DNA of 64,000 nucleotides from Telopea speciosissima (Eukaryota; Streptophyta; Magnoliopsida; Proteales; Proteaceae), in contig NC_057923.1 in NCBI RefSeq assembly GCF_018873765.1, forward strand, positions 6,460,413-6,524,412, given 5' to 3'. This document shows, piece after piece, positions 22,230 through 30,999 of the stretch. The position numbers and the translations under genes are program-made. Below the pieces are notes generated by a model. That model saw nothing but the letters and a program-made list of their open reading frames with translations, ran no database searches and was not told the DNA's origin. Each line of letters opens with the position of its first letter. Position 1 is the stretch's first letter.

Positions 22230-22711
22230 GAGGTGGTTTTATCTTTTATCATAAAAAGGTTTCTTAAGAGTAACAAGTCTTGCTTCCTCTTATACGGATT
22301 GATTAAGACTAATCATGATCTATTGTCTCTACCATTCATTCACAAATCATCACAACTCCGAAATCTAAAGCTTATCTTGTTTTGAGTTCTTCCACTAGGA
22401 TGGTCATTTCCGTCCCCCCATGAGATGTACTGGCGTAAATGAAAAGACAGATAAATGGAGATGATAAAGATCCCCACTTTACTACCAGAAGACAAAAGTT
22501 TCATCAAGGAGATGATTGTGGGGGAAGGGATTGCATGGTTCCTGTCTCCCGATTCCCGAGAGGTTAGTTCATTTATTCTTCCCCTTACCTTCCTCCATTT
22601 TTTCATTTTTTTTTTCCTTGCTTGTTCTTACTGTAATTTTAGTGTTTGTTTGATATCTATCTTGGCTAGATTTTGTTGAAGAAAGGTTGAAGAAAAAAGG
22701 TTGAGTAAGAT

Positions 22712-22812
22712 GGTGTAAGTTGACAGAAGATAGAGAGCACAACTGAACACACACATGAAGAGTTGTGTTTGGGCAGTTTTGTGCTCTCTCTTCTTCTGTC
22801 AACAAATATTCA
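22712..22812 (+). ncRNA. MIR157: miR156/157 precursor stem-loop
   Basis: The 21 bases at 22720-22740 start TTGACAGAAGA and end GAGAGCAC; as I remember it this equals the miR157 mature sequence. The 3' arm (about 22781-22804, GTGCTCTCTC then TTCTTCTGTCAAC) is its inverse complement except for one mismatch and one extra base, and the pairing continues past both ends (AACTG with CAGTT). The loop is about 35 bases. This is the normal layout of plant MIR156/157 genes: mature strand in the 5' arm, star strand near 22783-22804. miR156/157 targets SPL transcription factor mRNAs and controls the juvenile-to-adult phase change. It is likely transcribed by Pol II from the plus strand; I did not find a certain TATA box. 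The mature region shows no decay, although LTR and SINE debris lie on both sides. Confidence 0.88.
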
Positions 22813-22956
22813 CCTGCTTTGGATTTGCATGATTTTTCCTTCAACTACCCATCTTTCTTCTCTGTCTGGATATCAATTTCAGGTCAGTTAACTCTCTCTC
22901 TCTCTCTCAAAGAAAAGGGAAAAAAATAGTAGGATGAAACAAACAGAACCAGAAGA

Positions 22957-23076
22957 GGGTGCGATCATACCAGCACTAATGCACCGGATCCCATCAGAAC
23001 TCCGCAGTTAAGCGTGCTTGGACAAGAATAGTACTAGAATGGATGACCTATTGGGAAGTCCTCGTGTTGCACCCCC
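22957..23076 (+). rRNA. Lone 5S rRNA copy, probably a decayed dispersed copy
   Basis: Full-length 5S sequence of about 120 bases: it opens GGGTGCGATCATACCAGCAC, keeps GGATCCCATCAGAACTCCGC and AGTTAAGCGTGCTTGG, and closes TCCTCGTGTTGCACCCCC. It is followed by TTTT, as a Pol III stop. Against the usual plant 5S, the stretch covering the internal control region C differs at several sites (GACAAGAATAG, ACTAGAATGGATGACC, CTATTGGG), nearly all G-to-A or C-to-T, the pattern left by methylated-cytosine deamination. There is a single copy and no tandem array, so it is probably a transposed, silent gene. Confidence 0.85.
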
Positions 23077-23138
23077 TTTTCAAATCTATCAAAAATAAAA
23101 AAGGGGGGGGGGAGACTAGAAGGTGAATAGAGAAAGGG

Positions 23139-23268
23139 ATTGCAACCATCAGGTTGTGGGTTCGAAACATGGAGATAGGCTTTCTGCAAAGGGGGGATAA
23201 GGTTGCATACATTTGCCCCTCGTAGATCCTATAGTAATAGAATCCTTGTGCACAGGAACACTTTTTTT
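23139..23268 (+). mobile_element. Au SINE, 5'-incomplete copy
   Basis: The B box region GTGGGTTCGAAAC, then GGCTTTCTGCAAAGG, GGTTGCATACATTTGCCCC, TAGATCC and TTGTGCACAGG before a T run match the plant Au SINE. The A-box head is lost or blurred. It sits about 60 bp downstream of the 5S copy. Confidence 0.75.
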
Positions 23269-24277
23269 ATTTTATTTTATATAATAGTAAAGCTCATATA
23301 AAATTGAATTCCCTTTGACACAAACCGGATAAAATGGAAGAAACACATATAAAAAACCATTGGAATCACTGAGGAACTCAAAAAATTAATGAAGGATTAA
23401 TGGAGTTGAACCACTCCTCTGGGATTTGGATAAAGGTCAATAATTGATGAGGTCAGGGCTTGGATAAAAGAGTATAGTATTGCTTTCTTAGGTGGTGACT
23501 GCCTAGGTGATACGTTCCTCAATTAGGGCCATGAAGTGGGGGAATTGCCTTTTTTTTTGTTTTCCCTTCCTTCTTAATTCCTCTTGGCGATGCTTGCCAA
23601 AGTAGTTGAATAGTCTATCTTTGTTAGGGCTTATGCGTATGAGGGCATGAATTTATTTGACTAAAGGCTTAGTGATCCAATTGCGACTTAACTTGCTCTT
23701 TCCCTATATCAAGGGTGGTGTAGTCAGCTTTGCCAGGGGGCTTGAGTTGTATGCCTGGCCATGCAGTGCTTGAGTCTCCAAAGTAGTGGTCCTTGCTAGT
23801 CTTGGTTCTCCTGGTCTATGGCACAAGGTTAAGACACGAAAGTCAAATCTGTGACTTCCTAGAAGCTTGCACTTTATGCACTCTACAGGGCATCAACCAA
23901 CTGAGCAAGCAATTGTCTTTACGAGGACCATATGTTGGCACGGTTTTTGAATTGGTATGTCACGTGGACTAGAGGTTCCATGTCATCAAAAGCCCTAGAT
24001 CAAACTCCTATTATGAAAATTCTATTTCATGAATAGTAAAATCCTCCCATCACCATATATGAATCTAAGTACTTATAAATCATCTCCTACCCCAATGTTA
24101 CTCTTCATTTGGATCCATTCTTCTTCTAAGCGCTCAATTCACTGTAACCTCAGCTTGAGATTTAGTCCATTCCAAGGGTAGTCCAGTCTCGTGGGTAACT
24201 GGACAATGTGAGGCATTCTAGCTAATCTATGAGGTGGATTTTCTATATATTGCATATTTATGTTTTTTTTTTCAGAA
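23269..24277. other. Gene-free stretch between Au SINE copies
   Basis: No gene is seen. On the minus strand, about 23820-23925 reads TTGCTCAGTTGGTTGATGCC and, further on, GTCACAGATTTGACTTTC, which resembles tRNA A and B boxes in the right order and may be another old SINE head. The evidence is weak. Confidence 0.35.
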
Positions 24278-24439
24278 GGCGGACCTTGGCATAACAATAA
24301 GGTTGTTCCATTGTGACCAAGTGGCCATGGGTTCGAGTCAAAAAAAGCCTCTCTGTGAAGCAGGAATAAGGTTGCGTACATTACAACCCTCTCCAGACAT
24401 TGTAGTGGTGAGAACTACTAGGTATGTCCTTTTTTTTTT
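24278..24439 (+). mobile_element. Au SINE, full-length copy
   Basis: It starts GGCGGACCTTGGCATAACA, has the B box at GGGTTCGAGTC, then AGCCTCTCTGTGAAGCAGG, GGTTGCGTACATTACAACCC, CTCCAGAC and GTAGTGGTGAG, and ends in a T run at 24430-24439. Order and length (about 160 bp) fit the Au family, a tRNA-derived SINE ending in T found in many angiosperms. Confidence 0.85.
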
Positions 24440-24576
24440 CTATTCGTATTTTTAAATAGTGTGTATTCATTTATTAAAACTAACACTTTGAATATTCAAG
24501 TCATTATTGTAAATCTCAAGAATTTATATATTTGATTACAAAAAGAAAAAGATGAAAGGTTTCCTAGTCTATATAG

Positions 24577-25033
24577 TGTTGGGGGTGTTACGAAAACAAC
24601 GCCCAGAATGGCGATTTGCCGAAGAAAAATGAAATAGAAAAGAACATACAACGCACAACACAGAGATTTTACGTGGTTCACCTCCAATCTGGAAGCTACA
24701 TCCACGGCTGAGCAGTAGACAAATTTCACTATGTCTCTGAAGTATTACAAAATCCTCATCTTACTCTCTCAAAGAGATAAGAACAATAAATAAGAAAGCC
24801 CTAACCCAAAAAGTACACAAATGCCCCTAGCCCAAAAATGCCCAAAAAACTTGGGTCGGACCAAAACATAACACATGGCTCAAAAGGTACTCGTTTCGAA
24901 GATCTCAACTAGCCTAACACTTTGGCATGGAACCCCGCCAGTTTTTGGCATTTCGAGATCGTTTCGAGGTCGAAATGGCCAATTGAAGGTCTCAATCGCA
25001 CTTTCTGGACCAAATCAGGCTTCACCAACAACA
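24577..25033 (-). mobile_element. Solo LTR-like fossil, family B, copy 2
   Basis: Bounded by TGTTG on the left and CAACA on the right in this orientation. On the minus strand it reads GGTGAAGCCTGATTTGGTCC, later GCCGTGGATGTAGCTTCC and GAACCACGTAAAATCTC, and ends with AATCGCCATTCTGGGCGTTG. Matching blocks are in the copies at 20925 and 26345. No internal region was recognised on either side. Confidence 0.65.
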
Positions 25034-25039
25034 GGGGGT

Positions 25040-25900
25040 ACGATGTCTTGTGTTCCATCGCTTGGTTTGTGGGTTGATTCCGAAGGGCCGTTAAGAAGCC
25101 AAAGGCTTCGAGGGTACTTTCTCTGCAACGAAATCTAAGAGAGGTGTGAGGACGAGCGGCTGTAACCTTATGTTAGGGTTAGGGTTTAAGCATTGGTTGC
25201 ATAAAGCATTATATCCTGTGTAGCAACTTTCTCATGTGAAGTTTTCTTACTTCGTTATTCCACAAAGGAATATGAAAAATGTCTGATATGTTTCAATGAT
25301 ATTGTGCTAGTCTTTATGTCATTCCAAATTTGATGACATATTTTTAATAGTATGGTGTACCATTTCAAATTTGATGATACAACATAAATTTATGATTGAT
25401 ATGACGAACACAGTATTCCAAATGGAAACATGGTATGGTCCTTGTGATAGAGACTATATAGGATTGAGTTCTTGTAAAAAAACTTGATGATGATGCTTAT
25501 TGTTTTTTGATTTACCTTCAGCCATATATGGAATGTACTAAGTTCTTATTGTTGAACTAAATACTATTGTACAAATGATTGAATTCATGTTATCTTATGA
25601 AATTCATATTTGACAAATTACAGAGAATGGCGAAGATGGAGGAAAACGGTTGAATCTGGATCTCGATGAGGATGACTTACTTAATGAATAAAGTCACATG
25701 GACTGCAAGGACTTTTCCTTTTGTCTATTTCTTTTGGTTTAGCCACTTGCATGTGAAACTTCGGATTTATTGTTGGGTTTAGTTTTGACCTAAAACCCTA
25801 GTTTATTTCTTGAAGTTTACTTACTTGATTCATTGGATTATTGATTTTCAACTTATTCAATTTATATTGATTCAATTACTGATTGAACAATGGTTTCTAT
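25040..25900. other. Unassigned stretch with a possible terminal exon
   Basis: At 25624-25691 an acceptor-like ACAG is followed by an open frame with RLNLDLDEDDLLNE and then TAA, the look of a C-terminal exon. No upstream exon that I can recognise precedes it within the window. It could be a captured gene piece or the end of a DNA transposon gene. The rest is AT-rich and featureless to me. Confidence 0.3.
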
Positions 25901-25904
25901 ACAT

Positions 25905-26310
25905 GTGTAGCGGATATATGTAGAACATAAGAGGAGATTGTAAGAGTATTAAGGTAATATCCCTTCATATGTTCTAATATAATCCTACTTGTATTATGGC
26001 TCAGGCTGTGAGGGACAATCTAGTAATTAGCCCCATCTGACCTAAACCCTAGTTTCCTTATAAATACTAGCTAGAGGCAGCAACTTGGGTATTCCAAACT
26101 TGATACACAAGGTGTAATGCTTTAAGCAACCAGTGCTTAAACCCTAAACCCTAACACCTTATTCTTCATTGATAGTTAAATAGATCTTATCTCACTGTGG
26201 ATGTAGGCAATCTTGTCGAATCACGTAAATCCTTATGTTCATTGTGTGATTGTTGTTTGCAATTTCCATTCTTTTCTGCGTCATAAATGTTAGGTTTCAT
26301 TTTCAACATA
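25905..26310 (+). mobile_element. LTR-like fossil, family C, copy 2
   Basis: It shares CTTATAAATACT, GAGGCAGCAACTTG, ATTCCAAACTTGATA and CCCTAACACC with 14708-14940. Further on it has GTGGATGTAGGCAATCTTG and GAATCACGTAAATCC, the Copia-type LTR motif. It lies directly before a family B copy. The boundaries are approximate. Confidence 0.55.
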
Positions 26311-26344
26311 TAGATTATGGTCTTTGCACCTAGTTTTGCCATAT

Positions 26345-26744
26345 TGAATTGTTATTGGTGAAGCCTAATTTCGGTCCAGAAAGTGGTTCAAAGGATCTTC
26401 GGAGGCCTATTTCAGCCTCAAAACAAGCTTAGATGGCTACATCAATGCCAAAAGTGTTGAGTTGTGTAGATCTCGTTGAGACCTTCGAAACGATATGTAT
26501 TTCGACATATGTTTAGTTTTGGTCCGACCCTGGTTAGTTGGTCATTTTTGGGCTCTAGGGGTATTTCTGTACTTTCTGGGTTTGGGCTTCTCTAGATATT
26601 GTTCTTTTCTCTGGGAGGGCTGACATAGAGGGTTTATAACAATTTCAGAGATAGTGAAAACATGTTCTGTTGCTCGACCGTGGATGTAGCTTCCCATCTT
26701 GGGGGTGAACCACGTAAATCCTTTGTATTGTGCGTTGTGTGTGT
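26345..26744 (+). mobile_element. LTR-like fossil, family B, copy 3
   Basis: It starts TGTTATTGGTGAAGCC and contains GTTTTGGTCCGACCC, CTAGGGGTATTTCTGTAC, CGTGGATGTAGCTTCCC and GAACCACGTAAATCC in family order. Its right end runs into one arm of the inverted repeat at 26745-27076, and a short piece of it (GGGGTGAACCACGTAAATCC) is repeated in that repeat's loop. Confidence 0.6.
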
Positions 26745-27076
26745 TTAAATCAGAATCCTCATTTTAATTTTCTTTTCTTGAAGAGGAAACATATTAATAA
26801 GGGGTTGAAATCGAAAGAAGAGATCTGGGACATGAGCTCACAATTGATACCAACCGATACAATTTGGTTGATATGGCCGAATCAGTTGTGACGGCATTTG
26901 CACAACCCAATGTTTGGGGTGAACCACGTAAATCCTTTGTATTGCCATATCAGCCAAATTGCATCGGTTGGTATCAATTGTGAGCTCATGTCCCAAATCT
27001 CTTCTTTCGATTTCGACCCCTTAATAATATGTTTCCTCTTCAAGAAAAGAAAATTAAAATGAGGATTCTGATTTAA
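26745..27076. repeat. Large inverted repeat, two arms of about 133 bp
   Basis: Arm 1 (26745-26877) starts TTAAATCAGAATCCTC and ends GGTTGATATGGC. Arm 2 (26944-27076) is its inverse complement with roughly five differences, about 96 % identical. The 66-base loop contains a second copy of TTGGGGTGAACCACGTAAAT, which also stands at the end of the LTR fossil just before arm 1. If transcribed it would fold into a long double-stranded RNA. Confidence 0.9.
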
Positions 27077-27184
27077 TATATGTAATTACTGTTAAGCAAT
27101 CCACAGGCACCAAGGAGATATATACTAATTTTTATTTTATTTTTTTGGTAAATATATACTAATTAATACTACTACTAGTAGTAA

Positions 27185-27757
27185 TGATCTCATCATCAAC
27201 CCTCTCATGTTGCTGACTGGTTCCCACCTCCAACTGGTTTTGTAAAGGTAAATTGTGATGCGGCATTGAAGCAGAGTAGCTTGGAGGGAGGCATTGGCTT
27301 GGTGTTTCGGTCAGATGTGGGAAGGCCCTTACATGTGTTATCTACTCCCCTTCATTTCACTTCTGCAATTCAAGGTGAAGCTCTTTCCATCAAAATGGCC
27401 ATTACTAAAGCGGCCACTCTGAGGATATCGCATTTTGTCGTGGAATCTGACTGCAAAGAAGCTATTCTTTACCTTCACAATAATCTTACGCACCCTTCCC
27501 TTGAAGCAGTTGTAATTTTGGATTATGTTAAGCACCTATGTAATACCTTTACTGCTGTTTCGTTTTTTTTTTATTCCACGGGATCTGAATACTGTTGCAG
27601 ATATTCTGGCCAAGAGGGCCCTGTCTAGTGTGTGTATGACAGATTGGCCCATTTCCACTCCTTGGCTCCAAAACATGCTTAGAGTTTGAGGCCCCTCACA
27701 TGATTATCAATAAAGCTTCTTGTTACCCAAAAAAAAAAAATTTGATCTCATCATCAA
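27185..27757 (+). mobile_element. Severely 5'-truncated LINE carrying only the RNase H end
   Basis: A perfect 15-bp direct repeat (TGATCTCATCATCAA, 27185-27199 and 27743-27757) flanks a body of about 540 bp. The body encodes an RNase H domain of the kind at the C-terminus of plant L1 elements: VNCDAALKQSSLEGGIGLVF, later AIQGEALSIKMAI with the acidic residue, FVVESDCKEAI, and, after a frame change in a T run near 27560, NTVADILAKRALSS. It ends with AATAAAG, TTGTTACCC and a poly-A tract at 27729-27740. The perfect repeat implies a young insertion. Confidence 0.9.
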
Positions 27758-27959
27758 GCAATTAGCAAGAAATAGCTTATTTGACACGTGGTGGAATGGT
27801 ATTGAAGAGATCATGGATGAAGTTGTTAACTAGATTTCTTTCGTCTGTGCAATGTCCTGACTCGATTGAGATTGATTAAACAAATAGTTGAAAAATCAGG
27901 TTTTCTGACTCGATTTGTCCTTCAAAAAACCTATTTTAGGATGACTCATTTTTATGAGA

Positions 27960-28110
27960 GAAAGAATGCCACCCGGTCGTGTGTTGTGGTGTGTACCTGT
28001 GCCTAGACACAACCGGGTGCAAAATGACTAGCACACCCCTGCCTTTCCATGGGGGTGGGGCCGTGGGGCGGTCATTTTGCGCCCGACTGTGCCTGGACTC
28101 ACTGGCTCAG
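27960..28110. mobile_element. Diverged foldback element related to the GTTCTCTG family
   Basis: The loop CGGTCATTTTGCGCCCG and the arm pieces CCTGTGCCTAGACACAACCG and GACTGTGCCTGGACTCAC match the design of copies at 2085 and 54042 (cap-like CCTGGGCAC in the right arm, GGTCATTKCGC in the loop), but the outermost GTTCTCTG part has diverged. Confidence 0.45.
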
Positions 28111-28265
28111 TTACACGCCATAACATAAGACTAGGTAGATAACATCTACAAATGATTGTTGAAATGGATAACTAGGTTGTATTTGCTAAAGAAAAAAATG
28201 TATTACTCAATTGCAGAAGAGGTATATATGGTGAAGATGTTGAGACCTTTGTGATGGATGAAGTG

Positions 28266-28600
28266 TTAGGAATTGACAACGCAATAGAACAATGTTTTAC
28301 GAAAGATAAACGAAAAAGGAGATCATACACACACAGAACATAGATTTACGTGTTCATCCAAGGTGGTTGGGCTATGTCCACGGCCAAGCGATAAGTAGGC
28401 TTCCACTATTCCAATGATAAAATTACAAACCTTCACCCCTTATATATAGCGTCTTGTGCAGTACAATATAAAAAAACCCTAATCCTCAAACGTACAAAAT
28501 TACCCCAGTATAAACTAACACCCAAACACATAAAGTTGAACTACCACTCAAATAGCAGATTATAAAACTTGTTCTGTAGATAGCGAGAAGCACATGAGAT
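28266..28600 (-). mobile_element. LTR-like fossil related to family B
   Basis: On the minus strand it shows TATATATAAGGGGTG (TATA-like), GGCCGTGGACATAGCCC and GAACACGTAAATCTATG, then ends near TCCTAACA. The order equals family B, but overall similarity is lower, so it may be a sister family. Right boundary uncertain. Confidence 0.5.
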
Positions 28601-29712
28601 ACACAAACACGAGTATAGCTAAGCAAGTGATTGTGATTCCACTTCATAGTTGCTAAAACTGGCTGGCATTGGAGATGGGAGACTGGAGAGGATCATAATT
28701 AAAGAAGTAGCATTTGGGAGAGACTCAAATGCAACCACTTTATTATGAAAGCTAGAGGAACTTAAGGTATTGAAAAAGAGAGGGGACTCAAGGGCTAGGG
28801 GTGCCAATTTTAAGCCCGCATTGATAGGAATGATCTGTCTAGATCGGTGAAAGTCCGAAATTGGCCCAACATGTTAGCTAAACATGTCAATCACGGTGCA
28901 AGGGGATGGACCGATGGGTGTCCGATCGAGTTCGACACGTTTAAGCCCGATTATGGACTGTTGTTTTACTCCAACTACCTCATAAATTCCCTATTTTATC
29001 CCAAATATACCCTTTCTTAATCTCTTTGATTAATTTATTATCTTGCATTACATAAGCTATAAATAAAGGACTATGGGTAGAGTAAAAACATAGAATTGAT
29101 AATAATACATTGTTGCACTTTGAAGTTATGGGCAAAAAATAAACGTAGTATGTAATCAAAGCCATTTATATTGTTCGAAATGTCATCATACTATTGAGAT
29201 TGAAGACCATAGAGCTCCAAATAAATTTGAGATTTATTTAGGATGTCCATTAGCCCAGTAAGAAGCACCCTCTCGAGTAAATTCTCGTTTCATCACAAAG
29301 AATTGAATCTCATTAGGAGCTATATTGATCAAACTTACATAATAGCATTATAGCCCATTTAGTATGATCCCGTTTATAGGCATGTTTAGCCCATTAATAG
29401 CCCATTTAGTACAAGTAAAAAATATAATTCAAAGATACAGGCATTAGCTTATCTTGAGAGCCAAACCAAGCCAAAACTAGAAACACACCAAAAACAAGGA
29501 ACCAATGAAGAAAGTCATAAACACCCGGTTTCAGACACAACGAAGAAAACTAATCAAGATAAAAGGGAAAAAAATATTTTACATTTTTACTGGAGTGGTT
29601 TGGTTTAATGGGGTTTTGTTTTTATGAGATTCACGAGTTTGTTGTGACTAAAGTCAGAAAAATGGAGTCTATTTTGATAGGAACGGTTTTTTATTTGATT
29701 ATTTTTTAATTT
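28601..29712. other. Intergenic AT-rich stretch
   Basis: I see no gene. A GGCCC/GGGC-type degenerate repeat lies at about 28800-28960. The remainder is AT-rich with short frames only. Confidence 0.4.
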
Positions 29713-29850
29713 GGAAGAATGTTCTCTGTGCCGTAGCGCAGGCTGCGCTCAAGCACATGGGCCTGCCATTGGGGGGGGTAGGGTGGTCATTGCGCCCACC
29801 CCCATGTGCTTGGGCGCAGCCAGTGCTGTGGCACAGAGAACAGCGCCCTT
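29713..29850. mobile_element. Foldback element, GTTCTCTGTGCCGCAG family, copy 3
   Basis: Left arm GTTCTCTGTGCCGTAGCGCA..., right arm ...GTGCTGTGGCACAGAGAAC, loop TAGGGTGGTCATTGCGCCCA. It resembles copy 1 closely, including the right-hand edge CAGCGCCC. Confidence 0.75.
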
Positions 29851-30124
29851 TTAATTTTTATCCTAGCCGAGTCTACATGACTCTAGCCCATGCTAGCTTG
29901 ATGTACAGAGTAGAGATCAACTGGAAAGATCCTCCACCAATTCAAATACAAAAGATCCATCTTATAATCATCATCTTAAAACTGAAGCAAACATGAAAGA
30001 GTTCATAGCAAATACAAGAATTTTATATATAGTTACTTTGTGCTATAATACACATAAATCCTATTTATAGCTAGAAAGGTAAACAAACAAATAGGGAAGG
30101 AAAACAAAAGAAGAAGATGCTTAA

Positions 30125-30730
30125 TTACTGAGACCTCATCCTGTTGATCTGGTTCAAAGCCGGTTGAAGAATGTTGTAAAGCACCCAAAGGATAGCCGGT
30201 CCAACCACAAACAAAAGAAGTGATCCTCTGTTATCATTTGAGGCATCAGATATCATAGCTACCTCACTTGCAGATGCACTGGGAGTAGAAAGGAAGCTTG
30301 ATAGACCCAATAATCCACCACCAAGCCCAAGTCCTATAATAATTCCTTTGGAGCTTCTCATCTTATTAATTTGATTCAGAGCTGGTTGTAAGATGTTGAA
30401 GAGAACCCAAGCAATTGCAGGAATTATGGGTAGTAACAGAGCAAGACCACGATTGTCACCTTCTGCAATCTCTGCAATTTGTTGAGCTGCTAAAGCTGGA
30501 TTACAAGAACTCAAAGTGGAAAAGATTGCACCAGCAATTGCAGTTCCAGCTAGTGATGGTGATGAGAGATTATTAGAATTGTTAGTGGTAGCTTTGGAGG
30601 TAGTGAATCCTTTAGGGAGGTTTTGGAGTGAAAGGAGGGAAATGGGTTTAAAGGATGATGGTTTGGAAGGGTTGAAGATCAAGCATTTGGCATTGAGCAT
30701 GGCCATTGAAGCTGTTGTTGTTGCTGCCAT
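30125..30730 (-). CDS. PSBY: Photosystem II protein PsbY precursor, two-unit polyprotein
   Basis: A single-exon 201-residue precursor. Residues 1 to about 60 are Ser/Thr/Lys-rich, as in a stroma-targeting peptide; 61-82 (LAGTAIAGAIFSTLSSC... PALAA) is a thylakoid-type signal ending AxA. Two copies of the PsbY unit follow, each with a short acidic head, one membrane span and the same tail: 83-126 (EGDNRGLALLL, AIAWVLFNILQPALNQINK) and 154-201 (NDNRGSLLLF, AILWVLYNILQPALNQINR). A hydrophobic spacer at 129-148 separates them and acts as a second signal in the known family. The mature products are small PSII core subunits near cytochrome b559. The length agrees with known plant PsbY precursors. 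ATG 30730 is the first Met of the frame. The gene looks intact. Confidence 0.96.
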   Translation of the reverse strand: MAATTTASMAMLNAKCLIFNPSKPSSFKPISLLSLQNLPKGFTTSKATTNNSNNLSSPSLAGTAIAGAIFSTLSSCNPALAAQQIAEIAEGDNRGLALLLPIIPAIAWVLFNILQPALNQINKMRSSKGIIIGLGLGGGLLGLSSFLSTPSASASEVAMISDASNDNRGSLLLFVVGPAILWVLYNILQPALNQINRMRSQ

Positions 30731-30849
30731 TGATGCTTGTTAAGGATCTGCTTAGAGGAACAACTAGAGATGGAAGAAACTAGGTTAGAAGAAGGATTGA
30801 TTTTAGGGGTTATTTGGGAGTATAGATCTCTGTGAAAGGAAGGGTGGAG

Positions 30850-30900
30850 ATATCCAATGGGATTATGTCTTTTAGATTCTTCTCTTATCCAGAGATTGTG
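30850..30900 (-). promoter_or_regulatory. psbY upstream I-box and CCAAT box
   Basis: On the minus strand GATAAG (complement of 30894-30899) is an I-box core, typical of light-regulated photosynthesis genes. The inverse of 30854-30858 gives ATTGG, a CCAAT box. Both lie 120-170 bases upstream of the psbY ATG. These are short motifs, so the assignment leans on position and gene type. Confidence 0.45.
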
Positions 30901-30999
30901 AATAGAGTAATATGGGCCTCATATTCCTCACCCAACACTACCTTTTCTTATCACTTCCCCTCCATAGAAAACCATTTGAGCGATTTAACCCTTAATTAA

